From assembly GCF_030296015.1 (NCBI RefSeq), contig NZ_AP027368.1, forward strand, positions 3,348,001 through 3,412,000: a DNA stretch of 64,000 nt, in the 5' to 3' direction. This DNA comes from Ferrimonas sp. YFM (GTDB lineage Bacteria; Pseudomonadota; Gammaproteobacteria; Enterobacterales; Shewanellaceae). Below the pieces are notes generated by a model, which searched no databases, was not told where the DNA came from, and was given only the letters and a program-made list of their open reading frames with translations. The translations under genes were made by a program, and so were the position numbers. Positions 35,912 to 44,484 of the stretch are shown piece after piece (the stretch's first letter is position 1; each line of letters begins with the position of its first letter).

Positions 35912-37347
35912 CACAGGTAGATGTCCCTTTCACCGCCGTCGGTCTTGGCCAGGCAGGTGCGCACGTTGCGCTCCCGGGCCGGGCTCATGCTGGCCAGCTC
36001 CGACTCAATCAGGGCGTTGCCCGCCTCGCGGGTGCGCTCGCTGGCGTAGTCGTTGAGGTACTCGCGGAAGGTGATCAGGGCATTGGGCTGGCAGAACTTG
36101 CCGATGAACTGCTGCTTGGCCAGACCGATAAAGTGGTCGCCGGTGCGCCCCTTGCGGTAGCAGCCGGTGCAGAAAGAGGGCACAGACTTAGAGTCGGTCA
36201 CCAGCTCGTAGATGATCTCGTCCATGGGGCGATGGTCCCCCAGGGAGAACTGCTCGGCGTCATGCTGCTGCTCCAGGGCTTTCTGGTAGCCGCCGGGGGC
36301 GGTGCTGGAGCCGGCGCTGATCTGGGAAACCCCCAGCTCCAGCAGCTCCTTGCGCATTTCGGCGCTCTCCCGGGTGCTCATGATAAGACCGGTGTAGGGC
36401 ACCGCCAGGCGGGTAATGGCGACAATGCGCTTGAAGCAGTCGTCATTCACTTCATAGGGCGGGCGCTCGCTGAGCTCGGAGCCGTGGGCAGGCTCGATGC
36501 GCGGGAAGGAGATGGTGTGGGGGCCGACGCCGCAGTTTTGCTCCAGCTCCTGCACATGAGCCAGCATCGCCAGTAGCTCGAACCTGTGGTCGTAGAGGCC
36601 AAACAGCACGCCGATGCCCACGTCATCGATGCCCGCTTCCATGGCGCGGTGCATGGCGTAGAGCCGGTAGTTGAACCCCTTCTTCTTGCCCTTGAGGTGA
36701 ACCTTCTCGTAGGTGGCCTTGTGGTAGGTCTCCTGGAAGCACTGGTAGGTGCCGATGGCCGCACTCTTAAGCACCCGAAAATCTTCCACGCTCATGGGGG
36801 CGCAGTTGACGTTGATGCGGCGAATCTCGCCGCCGTCGCCATGTTTAACGTCGTACATGGTCTTGATGCTGTCGACAATGGCCTTGACGCTGTTGCGCGG
36901 GTGCTCGCCGTAAACCGCCAGAATTCGCTTGTGGCCCATATCCTGGAGGATCTCCACCTCCCGGCGCAGCTCGTCGGTGCTCAGGGTCTTGCGCTTAAGC
37001 TGATGGTTGTCGGCATTGAAGCCACAGTAGCTGCAGCTGTTGGCGCAGTGGTTGGATACGTACAGCGGGGCAAACAGCACGATGCGGTTGCCGTAGATGG
37101 TGTCCTTGATCTCCCTGGCCACCGCAAACAGTTCCTCATCCAGTTCCGGGTGGGTGTTCTGCAGCAGAACCGCGGTCTCCTCCAGGGTCAGCCCTTGGCA
37201 TTGACGGGCCTTCTCCAGCACCGCCCTCACCTGCTCGATGCTGGGGTTGGCGCACTGGTCGATGATGGCCCACAGGCCGTCGTCGTAGATAAAACTGGTT
37301 TGAGGATCGTAGACAGGCTGCTTCAGTGGATGGTGATGTGTGCTCAT
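35911..37347 (-). CDS. hydG: [FeFe]-hydrogenase maturase HydG
   Basis: 478 residues, normal for HydG. The radical SAM cluster motif is CANSCSYCGF (around residues 109-118), FAPLYVSNHC precedes it, and the C-terminal cluster that binds the dangler iron is in VPSFCTGCYRKGRTGDHF. HydG splits tyrosine to give CO and cyanide ligands for the H-cluster. First gene of hydGXEF; a terminator-like stem separates it from the upstream cytochrome gene. Confidence 0.95.
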   Translation of the reverse strand: MSTHHHPLKQPVYDPQTSFIYDDGLWAIIDQCANPSIEQVRAVLEKARQCQGLTLEETAVLLQNTHPELDEELFAVAREIKDTIYGNRIVLFAPLYVSNHCANSCSYCGFNADNHQLKRKTLSTDELRREVEILQDMGHKRILAVYGEHPRNSVKAIVDSIKTMYDVKHGDGGEIRRINVNCAPMSVEDFRVLKSAAIGTYQCFQETYHKATYEKVHLKGKKKGFNYRLYAMHRAMEAGIDDVGIGVLFGLYDHRFELLAMLAHVQELEQNCGVGPHTISFPRIEPAHGSELSERPPYEVNDDCFKRIVAITRLAVPYTGLIMSTRESAEMRKELLELGVSQISAGSSTAPGGYQKALEQQHDAEQFSLGDHRPMDEIIYELVTDSKSVPSFCTGCYRKGRTGDHFIGLAKQQFIGKFCQPNALITFREYLNDYASERTREAGNALIESELASMSPARERNVRTCLAKTDGGERDIYL

Positions 37348-37380
37348 GTCGGGTCCAAGTCGGGTGGTTTCAGACGTTAA

Positions 37381-37406
37381 AAGCAGCCCCCTTGCGAGGG
37401 CTGCTT
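37381..37406 (-). terminator. intercistronic terminator in the hyd cluster
   Basis: aagcagccc (37381-37389) pairs with gggctgctt (37398-37406). On the - strand the stem is followed by TTTTAACG. It lies between the cytochrome b gene (stop 37435) and hydG (start 37347) and would separate structural from maturation transcripts, or attenuate the latter. Confidence 0.6.
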
Positions 37407-37434
37407 GTGTTTGAGTTAAGGGGTAAGCAAGGGC

Positions 37435-38121
37435 TTACTTGCGGGCCAGTTCGTCACCGCTGGTGGCCACCGGGGCGATCTCCTGCTCCACCCACAATGG
37501 GGTGTACTCCGCCGCGTCGTGATAGGGCACGTTGCCGTGGATCATCATCGCCTTGAAGTCGTCGAAGCGGTACACCGCCAGGAACAGGTGAACCGGCAGG
37601 AAGGCGGTCAGCAGCAGGCCGCTGGCCAGGTGAGCCATGCCCAGCAGCCACACCAGGTCACGAGGGGCGGCGTGGGGGATCAGCCACAGCACCAGGCCGG
37701 AGAGGATCAGCGCGGTACCGCCAACCAGCACACAGGCACCGAACAGCTTCTGGCCGGAGTTGTACTTGTTCATCGGTGGCACAGGCACCTTCTTGCCAAA
37801 CAGGAACTTCTGCGGGTAACCGCCCAGAACCATAAACCACTTCACGTCGCGCTCAGACAGGCTGAACACCCGGGCCACGAACAGCACCACCCGATCGAAC
37901 GCCATCACGGTGAAGGCCACGGCATCCAGGGTCATCACCACACCGGCGATGATGTGGATGTTGTAGGTCAGCTCCATGCCCTGGTCGGTCAGCGGCTTGA
38001 AGAACAGCAGCAGGCCGGTGGCCGCCAGAGGCAGGAAGCTCATCAGCAGGATGTAGTGGAACACCCGCACGTTCAGAGGGTGCTTGAGGATGGGCCTCAT
38101 GTCATGTTGGTCATGATGCAT
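37435..38121 (-). CDS. cytochrome b subunit of the hydrogenase (FdhC/FdnI-like)
   Basis: 228 residues with four to five hydrophobic helices. It resembles formate dehydrogenase gamma subunits: HPLNVRVFHYILLMSFLPLAA with a haem-ligand-type His, LTYNIHIIAGVVMTLDAV, and GMAHLASGLLLTAFLPVHLF. The protein is expected to anchor the periplasmic HydAB and pass electrons between it and the quinone pool. In Shewanella this gene is called fdhC. Thirteen bases separate it from hydB. Confidence 0.8.
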   Translation of the reverse strand: MHHDQHDMRPILKHPLNVRVFHYILLMSFLPLAATGLLLFFKPLTDQGMELTYNIHIIAGVVMTLDAVAFTVMAFDRVVLFVARVFSLSERDVKWFMVLGGYPQKFLFGKKVPVPPMNKYNSGQKLFGACVLVGGTALILSGLVLWLIPHAAPRDLVWLLGMAHLASGLLLTAFLPVHLFLAVYRFDDFKAMMIHGNVPYHDAAEYTPLWVEQEIAPVATSGDELARK

Positions 38122-38134
38122 TGTCGTCTCTCCC

Positions 38135-38452
38135 TTAGCTCAGCTTGGTGCGGTCAACGAAGTGGGTGTGCAGCAGCTCGTGGGAGATGTGCCCCAGAGG
38201 CTCGCCGCCGAAGTCGCTGTAGTACTTCTCGATGGCCGGGTTGCGGTGGCTGACGCGCACCTTGGCGATGGCGTCGTCCTGGTACAGACCGGCGCTGCGG
38301 GCCTTGATGTAGTCGTTGCGACGAGCCAGCTTGTTGGCAAACCAGCCCACGGGGATGGCCATGGCGGCAACGAAGGCGGCGCCCACGGCCATGAACTTAC
38401 GACGAGACAGGAAGAAGCTGTCTTCGGCGAACAGATGGGTCTTCTTGGTCAT
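38135..38452 (-). CDS. hydB: [FeFe]-hydrogenase small subunit HydB
   Basis: 105 residues from the ATG at 38452, with AGGA a few bases upstream. The twin-arginine signal SRRKFMAVGAAFVAAMAIP shows Tat export of the folded enzyme, carrying HydA in with it because HydA has no signal of its own. The mature part has the small-subunit motif SAGLYQDDAIAKVRVSHRNP. Ten bases follow hydA. Confidence 0.92.
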   Translation of the reverse strand: MTKKTHLFAEDSFFLSRRKFMAVGAAFVAAMAIPVGWFANKLARRNDYIKARSAGLYQDDAIAKVRVSHRNPAIEKYYSDFGGEPLGHISHELLHTHFVDRTKLS

Positions 38453-38462
38453 GAGAGTGTCC

Positions 38463-39698
38463 TTATCCGATGTTGCCAATCCAGGATGAACCTGTGCCCT
38501 GTACGGGCTGCCCGCCGCCGTTCACACAGCCGCCGGCGCAGTTCATCACCTCGATGAAGTGGTAGGGAGAGGTGCCCGCTGCCACGTCACGCAGAATGGG
38601 TTCGATGTTGTTGCCCATGTCATGCACCACCGCCACCTTCACGGTGACCTCCTGGCCCAACTGTTTGTCGAACAGGGTGACATCGGCTTCCTTAACGCCT
38701 TCGAGGCCTCGCACTGGCTCCAGGTCCAGCTTGGCCATCTCGGTGTCGGTCAGCACCTTGTGGGCGGTACGCAGGGCCGCTTCCATGACGCCACCTGTGG
38801 TGCCGAAGATGGTGCCGGCGCCTGTGTACTGGGCAAACAGGCTGTCGCCGTCGTAGGCCGGGGTGGTGGCCAGATCGATCTTCAGCAACTTGAGCAGCTG
38901 AGCCATCTCGCGGGTGGTCAGCACCGCGTCCACATCCGGGTACTCGGCGGCGTGAGCGCCATGCTCATGGTTGTAGTGCCAGGCGGAGTTGAACTCAGGG
39001 CGGGAGGCCTCCACCTTCTTGGCGGTGCAGGGCATCACGGCGATGGTGAAGATCTTCTCCGGCTCCATGTCGTACACCTTGGCGCCGTAGGTCTTGGCCA
39101 CGGTACCGGCCATCTGCTGAGGCGACTTGGCGGTGGACAGGTGAGGCAGCAGCGATGGGAAGTTGCCTTCCAGGTAGCGCACCCAGGCGGGACAGCAGGA
39201 GGTGAACTGAGGCAGGGCGCCGGCGTGCTCCTCGCCCTTAACGGTGGCGTGCAGGCGGTGGATGAACTCACTGCCCTCCTCCATGATGGTGAGGTCGGCG
39301 GCGAAGTTACAGTCGAAGATCTTAAAGCCCGCCTTGTTCATGGCGCCGTACAGCTTGCCGGTCACCAGCTCGCCGGTGCCCAGACCAAACTCTTCGCCGA
39401 TGGCAACGCGCACCGCAGGCGCGATAATGCCCACCACAGTGGTGTCTTTGTCCGCCAGCTTGCGGATCACCCTGTCCAGCGCGCTGTGGGTCTCTTTGAT
39501 GGCACCGAAGGGGCAGTTGATCATGCACTGGCCGCAGCTCAGGCAACGATCCTTAACGATGGAGTGGGCAGCGCCGGAGGCACCAACAATGGCCTGAGTG
39601 GGACAGAACTTCTTGCAGGCGTCACAGCCTTTGCACTTGGAAGCGTCGATCTCAATCAGCCCCTGGATTTCACCGGCTTGATAGGTGGTAGCAGTCAT
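38463..39698 (-). CDS. hydA: periplasmic [FeFe]-hydrogenase large subunit
   Basis: 411 residues. Two 4Fe-4S clusters are bound by Cys22, 25, 28, 32 and Cys52, 55, 58, 62 in the ferredoxin-like N-terminus. The H-cluster motifs are all present: TSCCPAW (166-172), MPCTAKKVEASRPE (from 222), and EVMNCAGGCVNGGGQP near the C-terminus. It lacks the extra N-terminal cluster domains of larger hydrogenases and partners with HydB, as in Desulfovibrio and Shewanella periplasmic enzymes. AAGGA lies 12 bases before the ATG. Preceded by a leader hairpin and an FNR-like site. Confidence 0.96.
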   Translation of the reverse strand: MTATTYQAGEIQGLIEIDASKCKGCDACKKFCPTQAIVGASGAAHSIVKDRCLSCGQCMINCPFGAIKETHSALDRVIRKLADKDTTVVGIIAPAVRVAIGEEFGLGTGELVTGKLYGAMNKAGFKIFDCNFAADLTIMEEGSEFIHRLHATVKGEEHAGALPQFTSCCPAWVRYLEGNFPSLLPHLSTAKSPQQMAGTVAKTYGAKVYDMEPEKIFTIAVMPCTAKKVEASRPEFNSAWHYNHEHGAHAAEYPDVDAVLTTREMAQLLKLLKIDLATTPAYDGDSLFAQYTGAGTIFGTTGGVMEAALRTAHKVLTDTEMAKLDLEPVRGLEGVKEADVTLFDKQLGQEVTVKVAVVHDMGNNIEPILRDVAAGTSPYHFIEVMNCAGGCVNGGGQPVQGTGSSWIGNIG

Positions 39699-39721
39699 AG
39701 GGAGTTGCGTTCCTTGTTAAC

Positions 39722-39771
39722 GGCCATCGACAACAGAGTTAATCGCTCTGGTTTTGCTGTTGTCGATTGCC
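39722..39771 (-). other. large hairpin in the hydA leader
   Basis: ATCGACAACAG (39726-39736) and CTGTTGTCGAT (39757-39767) are perfect 11-base arms around 20 bases, and three more base pairs form outside after one mismatch. The hairpin ends about 24 bases upstream of the hydA ATG. On the - strand it would be in the untranslated leader, so it may stabilise the message or regulate translation. Confidence 0.55.
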
Positions 39772-39829
39772 GTGAGACGTAGTTCTTTAAAAGCGGCGGG
39801 GAATATAGAGAAAAGAACGCACAGCAAAT

Positions 39830-39843
39830 TTGCTTTAAATCAA
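39830..39843. promoter_or_regulatory. FNR/EtrA-like site upstream of hydA
   Basis: TTGCT-TTAA-ATCAA matches the FNR consensus TTGAT-N4-ATCAA at nine of ten positions. Centred about 138 bases before the hydA start codon, it suits anaerobic activation of the hydrogenase operon. Confidence 0.55.
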
Positions 39844-40528
39844 GTTCAGAAATAAAGACGACACAGATCTCACAACTTTTATTGAAAGTTATGATCTAAA
39901 ACGTCTATTGCAGAGAGTGAAATTTCAAATGTCACGATCAGCTAATTGCAACCAGTGCAATGAACTGGCATCGATTATGACTCGACCAATTTCATTTGAT
40001 CAAAAATATTTAAATGAACGACAGCAAATTAACAAAAAGAACTCCGTACCGGTTTAAACGGCGGGAAATATAAGATGCCTTTATTCTGCAGCATTAATTT
40101 ATTAACCACCACTATTACTGAACCGTTATCGGTCTATTCCAGTGCCTTATCACTCCATCGCGGCAACCCGGAGGCGGGCGCAAAGCCCTGTCACAGCTGC
40201 GCCCACCGAGATCGGCGCTCACCAGAATCAGGTTGCCCCCCCCTTATCGGCGCACTTTGATTCCCTTCGGAAACACAAGAAATAAGCTGAGCAATTCAAC
40301 GCTGACAATGCCGCTTTTCCAGGCCATTCACAATCAGAGAGAATAATTTATGAACAGGCCGTTTTTTCATTGCTGACGCCAGCAACAGTTCAAGCGAAAT
40401 TTAATTAATACACTCCAAAAATAACAAATCAATAGTTTATGTTTATTAACTGTGTAAAAAACAGGCCACGATCACTATTTGGTCTAACCAATTATCCAAT
40501 TAGAGCAATGTCTTTCAATAAAAATAAT

Positions 40529-40551
40529 AAGGGGCAAACCAGTTGCCCCTT
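40529..40551 (-). terminator. terminator after azurin
   Basis: aaggggcaa (40529-40537) pairs with ttgcccctt (40543-40551) around ACCAG; on the - strand ATTATTTTTATT follows. Confidence 0.8.
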
Positions 40552-40577
40552 ATAGTCTATTTAATCACCTACAGAGT

Positions 40578-41027
40578 TTATTTAAACTCAAACTTACCCT
40601 GCATGATGGCCCAGTGACCGGGGAAGCTGCACAAGAAGGTGTAATCACCCCCTGCGGTCAGCTTTTCAGTGCTGAAGGTCAGAGTGACAGACTCACCGCC
40701 GCCAATCACCTTGGAGGCCGCATACACCCGCTCATCCCCAGGCTTCACGTAGTTGTTGTCGAAACCGGCGGCCATGCCGTCGGTGCCCACTGCCGCTACA
40801 TTGGCGGTGTCGGTGATCACCAGGTTGTGGCCCATGGCCTGGGCAGGAAGGGTGCCGGTGTGGGTCAGGGTGATGCTCACCTCCTTACAACTGGCGGGCG
40901 CACTCAGCACCTTGGTGTTGAACTGCATCATGTCGTTGGCCTCCAGACTGAGTTCGCACTCAGAGGCGTTGGCGCCAAAGCTCAGGCCCAGCATCAATGC
41001 GGCAGCCGCCAGGATTCGATTTGTCAT
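40578..41027 (-). CDS. azu: azurin (periplasmic blue copper protein)
   Basis: 149 residues from the ATG at 41027 (GGAG eight bases upstream). A 21-residue signal peptide ends ANA, leaving 128 residues, exactly the mature azurin length. In mature numbering the copper ligands fall at the known positions: His46 (MGHNLVI), Cys112, His117 and Met121 (CSFPGHWAIM), with Cys3 and Cys26 for the disulphide. It carries single electrons in the periplasm, for example to a cytochrome c peroxidase or nitrite reductase; its partner here is unknown. Single-gene unit. Confidence 0.96.
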   Translation of the reverse strand: MTNRILAAAALMLGLSFGANASECELSLEANDMMQFNTKVLSAPASCKEVSITLTHTGTLPAQAMGHNLVITDTANVAAVGTDGMAAGFDNNYVKPGDERVYAASKVIGGGESVTLTFSTEKLTAGGDYTFLCSFPGHWAIMQGKFEFK

Positions 41028-41104
41028 AGTGATTCTCCGTGTCATTAAAGGTGTTTTGTTGTTTTGCTATTAGAAAGAGATACGTATCCGGCGCTCTCTT
41101 GGAT

Positions 41105-41128
41105 GAGTCCCGCCCGCAGGCGGGACTC
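41105..41128 (-). terminator. candidate terminator after fumC
   Basis: GAGTCCCGCC and GGCGGGACTC form a perfect ten-base stem around CGCA, four bases after the fumC stop. No T-run follows on the - strand. Confidence 0.6.
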
Positions 41129-41131
41129 GAT

Positions 41132-42511
41132 TCACAGGCCGCCGCGAGTGAGCTTGGCGGGATCGAGCAGCTGGGTCAGCTCCTCGACGGACAGATCGGT
41201 GTGCTCGGCGGCCACCTCGATGATGGGACGCCCCTCCTTGTAGGCCAGCTTGGCAATCTCCGCGGCCTTGAGGTAACCGATGATGGGGTTCAGGGCAGTC
41301 ACCAGGATGGGGTTTCTGGCCAGGGCCTCCTGAAGCTTGGCTTCATTGACCTTGAAGCTGGCGATGGCTTTGTCTGCCAGCAGCCCGCTGACACTGGCCA
41401 GCAAACCGATGCTCTCCAGCAGGTTGTGGGCGATCATCGGCAACATCACATTGAGCTCGAAGTTGCCAGACTGCCCGCCGACTGTGATGGCGGTGTCATT
41501 GCCCATCACCTGGGCCGCCGCCATGGCCGCCGCCTCCGGCACCACGGGGTTGACCTTACCCGGCATGATGGAGGAGCCGGGCTGAAGCGCCTCCAGCTCA
41601 ATTTCCCCCAGCCCCGCCAAGGGGCCTGAGTTCATCCAGCGCAGATCGTTTGCAATCTTCATGATGGATACCGCGGTGGCCTTCAACTGACCGGAGAGCG
41701 CCACCGCCCCGTCCTGGGAGCCGATGTAACTGAAGAAGTTGTCCGCCGGACGAAACGCCATGCCGGTGTCATCATTGAGCGCCTGACAGAAACGGGCAGC
41801 AAACTCGGGATGGGCGTTGATGCCGGTGCCCACGGCGGTGCCCCCCTGAGCCAGGGTTTGCATGGCCGGCAAGGCCTGCTCCAGCCGCTCGATATTCTGC
41901 TCCAGTTGACTGGCCCAACTGAGCAGGCTTTGTCCCAGGCTCACCGGCATGGCGTCCATCAGATGGGTGCGCCCGGTCTTGATAAAGCCCTCGACCTTGA
42001 CCGCCTTGGTGCGAATCTCTGCGACCAGGTGTCGCAAGGCCGGCAACAGGGTGTCGCTCACCTCGATGCTGGCACTGATGTGAATGGTGGAGGGGATGAT
42101 GTCGTTGCTGCTCTGGGCACAGTTGATGTGGTCATTGGGGCTGACCGCCTCCCCTAGGATGCGACTGGCCAGGGTGGCCAGCACCTCGTTGGCGTTCATG
42201 TTGGAGCTGGTGCCAGAACCGGTCTGGAAGATGTCCACCGGAAAGTGGGCCATCAACTCCTTATCACCCTGAAGCTCGTTGCTGGCCTGAACGATGGCGT
42301 CGGCCACCGGCTCCGGAAGCTGCCCCAGCTGGCCATTGGCCCGCGCGGCCGCCGCTTTGGCCTTGAGCAGCGCCCGGATGAAGGACTCAGGCATAGTCCG
42401 GCCACTGACAGGGAAGTTGTTCACCGCTCGTTGGGTCTGAGCTCCATAGAGCGCCTCTTTCGGCACCTGGAGTTCTCCCATGCTGTCTTTTTCGATGCGC
42501 GTAGACCCCAT
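41132..42511 (-). CDS. fumC: class II fumarate hydratase
   Basis: 459 residues from the ATG at 42511 with AAGGAG six bases upstream. Iron-free class II fumarase, interconverting fumarate and malate. The signature GSSIMPGKVNPV carries the catalytic loop, and FQTGSGTSSNMNANEVLA, GRTHLMDAMP and GGTAVGTGINAHP are standard FumC blocks. The upstream gene is fagA-like and a Fur-box-like sequence precedes both, which fits use of this enzyme when iron-sulfur fumarases fail under iron limitation. Confidence 0.96.
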   Translation of the reverse strand: MGSTRIEKDSMGELQVPKEALYGAQTQRAVNNFPVSGRTMPESFIRALLKAKAAAARANGQLGQLPEPVADAIVQASNELQGDKELMAHFPVDIFQTGSGTSSNMNANEVLATLASRILGEAVSPNDHINCAQSSNDIIPSTIHISASIEVSDTLLPALRHLVAEIRTKAVKVEGFIKTGRTHLMDAMPVSLGQSLLSWASQLEQNIERLEQALPAMQTLAQGGTAVGTGINAHPEFAARFCQALNDDTGMAFRPADNFFSYIGSQDGAVALSGQLKATAVSIMKIANDLRWMNSGPLAGLGEIELEALQPGSSIMPGKVNPVVPEAAAMAAAQVMGNDTAITVGGQSGNFELNVMLPMIAHNLLESIGLLASVSGLLADKAIASFKVNEAKLQEALARNPILVTALNPIIGYLKAAEIAKLAYKEGRPIIEVAAEHTDLSVEELTQLLDPAKLTRGGL

Positions 42512-42536
42512 GCTGCTCTCCTTATGTGGTGTCACA

Positions 42537-42905
42537 CTAGTTCTGATAAACGTAGAAGGTTGGCTGGAAAAAGCGGGTGGTAATGGTCAATTCCCGCTGC
42601 AAAGCCTGAACGTGCAGCCGCTCCTTCTCGCTGCTGGCCAGCCGCTTTAGCTGAAACAGAGGCCGGTAGATTTGGTTGAGGCAGGCCTCCCGCCAGTGGC
42701 TGGGCAGCAGCTCATCCAGGGCGGTATCCAGAAGCAATCGAAACTGGCCTTCATAGTGGCGTCTCTGGCGCTGCATCGGGCAGCAGTCACAGCGCCCGCA
42801 AGCCTGTTTCAGGTGGCGGCAGGGCTCCTGCCCCAGCCAGCACTCAATGAGATCATGATTATCCGGCTCACTGGCCCGGCGTATCTGCCTAGCTAATGCA
42901 TCCAT
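42537..42905 (-). CDS. fagA: FagA-like protein
   Basis: 122 residues from the ATG at 42905 (GAGGGAA upstream). Helical, with RQIRRASEPDNHDLIECWL, a cysteine cluster (HLKQACGRCDCCPMQR) and LLLDTALDELLPSHWREACL. The layout and position before fumC resemble Pseudomonas FagA (Fur-associated gene A, in fagA-fumC-orfX-sodA), recalled from memory. The Cys cluster here may bind a metal, which I do not recall from FagA. Function unknown. Twenty-five bases separate it from fumC. Confidence 0.6.
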   Translation of the reverse strand: MDALARQIRRASEPDNHDLIECWLGQEPCRHLKQACGRCDCCPMQRQRRHYEGQFRLLLDTALDELLPSHWREACLNQIYRPLFQLKRLASSEKERLHVQALQRELTITTRFFQPTFYVYQN

Positions 42906-42957
42906 AGACGCTTCCCTCAGTTTCGATACAGCAAACCGATTAATGAATTGAACCAAT

Positions 42958-42976
42958 GCAAATGATAACGATTCTC
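42958..42976. promoter_or_regulatory. Fur-box-like sequence
   Basis: GCAAATGATAACGATTCTC matches the 19-base Fur consensus GATAATGATAATCATTATC at 14 positions. It lies 53 bases before fagA and 119 bases before the divergent isochorismatase-like gene, so it could control both. Confidence 0.65.
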
Positions 42977-43094
42977 AATATTGTATTGCAACTCTTGTGG
43001 TGAGTTCCTTGGCAAAGAGTTATCCACCCGACAGGTCACTCAATTGCAACCATACTTAGGACAAGAAACTCCACTTTTATAGAAGGAGGCCAGA

Positions 43095-43643
43095 ATGTTG
43101 GAGCAATCGAGATGCGGATTACTGGTGGTGGATATTCAGGGATCACTGGCCCGCCAGGTGGTGGACAGCGATAAGATCATCGCCAACGCCAAACTGATGA
43201 TTCAGGCGGCGGAGATTCTGGAGATGCCGGTTATCACCCTGGAGCAGTACCCCAGGGGGTTGGGCCCCACGGTGGACGAGTTGCAACAGCAGCTGTTTGA
43301 AGAGCCCAAGCGCAAGACCAGCTTCAATGGCGTTCAACATGAAGCCATTGAGAAAACCCTGCTGGATACCGATCGCCGCCAATGGCTGGTGTGCGGCATT
43401 GAGTCTCACATCTGTGTCTATCAGACCACCATGGGGCTGCTGGATGCGGGATTCGAAGCGGAAGTGATCATCGACGCCATCTCCTCCCGGCATCCTCTGG
43501 ATACTCAGGTGGCCATCGACAAATGCCGGAACCTGGGTGCGGGCATCACCACAGTGGAGATGTGCCTCTATGAACTGATGGCCACCTCGCTGAATGAGCA
43601 CTTCAAGGAGATCCTGCCGCTGATCAAGGCGCATACCGACTGA
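43095..43643 (+). CDS. isochorismatase-family hydrolase
   Basis: 182 residues. Cysteine-hydrolase fold with the triad Asp13 (LLVVDIQGS), Lys74 (PKRKTSF) and Cys107 (GIESHICVYQT), plus MPVITLEQYPRGLGP. It is closest in look to the YcaC-like group, with no aryl carrier domain, so it is not a siderophore isochorismatase. Substrate unknown. AAGGAGG precedes the ATG. It shares an intergenic region and the Fur-box-like site with fagA-fumC. Confidence 0.85.
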   Translation: MLEQSRCGLLVVDIQGSLARQVVDSDKIIANAKLMIQAAEILEMPVITLEQYPRGLGPTVDELQQQLFEEPKRKTSFNGVQHEAIEKTLLDTDRRQWLVCGIESHICVYQTTMGLLDAGFEAEVIIDAISSRHPLDTQVAIDKCRNLGAGITTVEMCLYELMATSLNEHFKEILPLIKAHTD

Positions 43644-43706
43644 CCTCTCCCTCGGGGTGCCGTCTGTCTGTTAAGGTAGAGGCAGTATGGAAACGGAGGC
43701 TGCGCA

Positions 43707-44471
43707 ATGAAGCAATTGGTGCTCTATCTGGGGCTGGGATATCTGATGCTCTGTCTGGGGTTGTTCCTGCTGCAGCGAAAGATGCAGTATTTCCCGACTC
43801 CGCCTCTGCCAATCAAAGGGGCCCAGGCGGTCAGTTTTGACCACCAGGGGATCACCCTGCGCGGCTGGCAGGCCAATCCAGATCAGGAGAGCGCCCTACT
43901 CTACTTTGGCGGTAACGGTGAGCAGATTGAGCAGAATTTGGACCAGTTCCGCCAGTGGTTTCCGCACCACAGCATCTACCTGATCCCCTACCGTGGCTAT
44001 GGCAACAGCGACGGCTCCCCAACTGAACAAGGCATTGTCGCTGATGCTCTTTATCTGTTTGACGAATTGAGCCAGGCCCACCCCAGAATCACTGTTGTCG
44101 GTCGCAGCCTGGGATCCGGCGTGGCCGTGCAGGTGGCGGCACACAGGCCGGTGGACAGAGTCGTCCTGGTCACCCCCTTTGACAGTGCCCTGGCGGTTGC
44201 CCGGGATCTCTACTGGATGTTTCCCCTGTCTGTGCTGATGAAAGACCCCTATCGCTCGGACCTGCTGGCCCCACGGATTGACGCCCCCAGCTACGTGGTG
44301 ATCGCCGGGGATGATGAAGTGATTCCACTGAAACGAACCCAGGCTCTGGTGGATGCCCTGGGGCCCAACCTGCAGTGGAGCCGCAAGATCGAGGGTGCCG
44401 GTCACAACACCCTGTCACTCTATCCAGAGTATGGCCACGCCCTGAAACAAGCGGTCAACGGCGACGATTAG
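43707..44471 (+). CDS. alpha/beta hydrolase of the BEM46/YfhR type
   Basis: 254 residues. An N-terminal hydrophobic helix (LVLYLGLGYLMLCLGLFLL) anchors it in the inner membrane. Nucleophile elbow GRSLGSG (Ser134), oxyanion loop YFGGNGEQ, acid in IAGDDEVIP and His in GAGHNTLS complete the triad. The family (YfhR, BEM46) includes peptidase- and esterase-like enzymes of uncertain substrate. Its stop codon lies in a palindrome shared with the convergent nitrilase gene. Confidence 0.85.
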   Translation: MKQLVLYLGLGYLMLCLGLFLLQRKMQYFPTPPLPIKGAQAVSFDHQGITLRGWQANPDQESALLYFGGNGEQIEQNLDQFRQWFPHHSIYLIPYRGYGNSDGSPTEQGIVADALYLFDELSQAHPRITVVGRSLGSGVAVQVAAHRPVDRVVLVTPFDSALAVARDLYWMFPLSVLMKDPYRSDLLAPRIDAPSYVVIAGDDEVIPLKRTQALVDALGPNLQWSRKIEGAGHNTLSLYPEYGHALKQAVNGDD

Positions 44472-44484
44472 GCCCTAATCGTCG
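44462..44484. terminator. palindrome containing both stop codons of convergent genes
   Basis: CGACGATTAG (44462-44471) and CTAATCGTCG (44475-44484) are perfect inverted arms around GCC. The hydrolase TAG and the nitrilase TAG are both inside, so both proteins end in Asp-Asp. It may act as a bidirectional terminator, but lacks T-runs. Confidence 0.5.

Larger units (their letters stand above)
39699..40577. other. 879-base intergenic region between hydA and azurin
   Basis: No convincing gene. It contains, from hydA outward: a long leader hairpin (39722-39771), an FNR-like site (39830-39843), an inverted repeat ATTGCA/TGCAAT (39945-39961), a TTTGATCAAA palindrome near 39997, and the azurin terminator. 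The central part is AT-rich. The stretch 40160-40260 is GC-rich with a short open frame that I do not believe. Confidence 0.5.

Noticed and set aside
40075-40260. 61-residue frame in the hydA-azurin gap
   Set aside because: No ribosome site, odd composition and no structure suggesting a protein.
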